DNA of 14,070 nucleotides from Ilumatobacter sp. (GTDB taxonomy: Bacteria > Actinomycetota > Acidimicrobiia > Acidimicrobiales > Ilumatobacteraceae): NCBI GenBank assembly GCA_029263275.1, contig JAJCXU010000670.1, forward strand, positions 1-14,070. Direction: 5' to 3'. A program made the position numbers and the translations under genes. Shown in pieces: positions 13,596 through 14,070 of this stretch (its first letter is position 1; each line of letters starts with the position of its first letter). The notes below the pieces were generated by a model. It was given only the letters and a program-made list of their open reading frames with translations, was not told the DNA's origin and ran no database searches.

Positions 13596-13601
13596 ACCGT
13601 A
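13596..13601 (-). promoter_or_regulatory. Candidate -10 hexamer for the halohydrin-dehalogenase-like gene
   Basis: TACGGT on the minus strand lies eight bases before the ATG at 13587 and fits TANNNT. A transcript would start at or very near the ATG. It overlaps TACTGT on the plus strand (13600-13605), which could serve the divergent PPK2 gene. Confidence 0.35.
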
Positions 13602-13607
13602 CTGTTT

Positions 13608-13621
13608 GGGCCGTTCGGCCC
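13608..13621. repeat. Palindrome in the divergent SDR/PPK2 intergenic region
   Basis: GGGCCG (13608-13613) and CGGCCC (13616-13621) are perfect inverted arms around TT, about 20 bases from the SDR start and 35 from the PPK2 start. It could be an operator or a 5' hairpin of the PPK2 transcript. Function is not shown. Confidence 0.3.
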
Positions 13622-13656
13622 TGGCATGCGCAGCGGCGGTCAACGAGCGTGAACCA

Positions 13657-14070
13657 ATGGCCAAGAAGTCGAGTGCCCCCGCGCCGAGCAATCCGCTCGA
13701 TCCACCTGATCCCGCGACTGCCTCGAACGGGGTGCAGCCACCGGAGAAGCGGCAGCCGGGCGAGAAGTCGAACAAGCAGTTGCGCGGGCGGTACCGACGC
13801 GAGAAGGAACTCGAGGCCTACCAGGTCGAGCTGCTCAAGCTGCAGTCACATCTCGAGTCGACCGGCAAGAAGATGATCGTGATCTTCGAAGGACGCGATG
13901 CTGCGGGTAAGGGCGGCACCATCCGTCGTGTCACCCGCTACATGAATGAGAAGCACTACCGAGTGGTTGCGCTCGGACGCCCCACTGACGAACAACGGGG
14001 CCAGTGGTTTCTACAGAAGTACGTCACGCAGTTTCCGCGGGCTGGTGAGATGGTCCTGTTCGATCGCAGT
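13657..14070 (+). CDS. ppk2: PPK2-family polyphosphate kinase, N-terminal part (runs off the window)
   Basis: ATG at 13657 opens 138 codons with no stop before the right edge. Residues 1-40 are a Pro/Ala/Lys-rich, probably disordered extension. From about 41 (QLRGRYRREKELEAYQVELLKLQ) the PPK2 domain begins. Walker A is EGRDAAGKGGTI (78-89) and Walker B begins at EMVLFDRS (131-138), where family members continue with WYNR. RYMNEKHYRVVALGRPTDEQ (94-113) matches the base-recognition region of class I PPK2. These enzymes transfer phosphate between polyphosphate and nucleoside diphosphates, usually making ATP or GTP from polyphosphate. The gene diverges from the SDR gene. Ribosome binding is weak (GAG, nine bases upstream). 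Family certain; class assignment and preferred nucleotide are inferred. Confidence 0.93.
   Translation, partial: MAKKSSAPAPSNPLDPPDPATASNGVQPPEKRQPGEKSNKQLRGRYRREKELEAYQVELLKLQSHLESTGKKMIVIFEGRDAAGKGGTIRRVTRYMNEKHYRVVALGRPTDEQRGQWFLQKYVTQFPRAGEMVLFDRS

Overview
The window is high-GC DNA, roughly low-to-mid 60s % G+C by eye. It has dense genes, many 4-nt stop/start overlaps, GTG and TTG starts, weak or absent Shine-Dalgarno sites ahead of several genes, and actinobacterial families (PadR, DUF3558-like lipoprotein, FDOR-type flavin/F420 protein, stand-alone DUF4129, class I PPK2). This suits a chromosomal segment of an actinobacterium. An Ilumatobacter-like member of Acidimicrobiia is my best guess, because the halohydrin-dehalogenase-like protein near the right end resembles the type known from Ilumatobacter. 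The taxonomy is inference. I see no insertion sequence, phage gene, integrase or CRISPR array.

Left part (1-899): the N-terminus of a PadR-type regulator lies downstream of a small secreted lipoprotein gene on the minus strand. A tRNA-Val(UAC) points right, and a nested inverted repeat separates it from the next operon.

Lipid head-group locus (897-4516): a minus-strand pair encodes (i) a 629-aa fusion of a LicC/PntC-like cytidylyltransferase and a CobD/HisC-like PLP enzyme and (ii) a CDP-alcohol phosphatidyltransferase, joined by a TTGA overlap. Read together they suggest that a phosphorylated amino-alcohol (or phosphonate) is made, activated as its CDP derivative and transferred to a lipid. 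A divergent SAM methyltransferase might act on the same product. A possible 36-codon leader ORF ends in the start codon of the fusion gene. This is the most unusual biology in the window.

Middle (4566-8745): an O-methyltransferase-like protein, a D-2-hydroxyacid dehydrogenase, a small FDOR/PPOX flavin-type protein, a membrane-anchored protein with long Thr/Pro/Ala repeats ending in a PPC-like domain, and another SAM methyltransferase. Most convergent junctions here carry short hairpins that could terminate both genes.

Right part (8763-12889): a tightly overlapping minus-strand operon in transcription order DUF4129 protein, two-TM protein, MoxR AAA+ ATPase, DUF58 protein, polytopic membrane protein. 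It is a MoxR/DUF58 envelope-associated module without a visible transglutaminase. Upstream of it lies an SDR-fold protein (12910-13587) whose motifs (T-x4-Y-x-G and S-x12-Y-x3-R) match halohydrin dehalogenases rather than ordinary SDRs. The window ends inside a divergent PPK2 polyphosphate kinase gene. There is no gene-free stretch longer than 300 bases.
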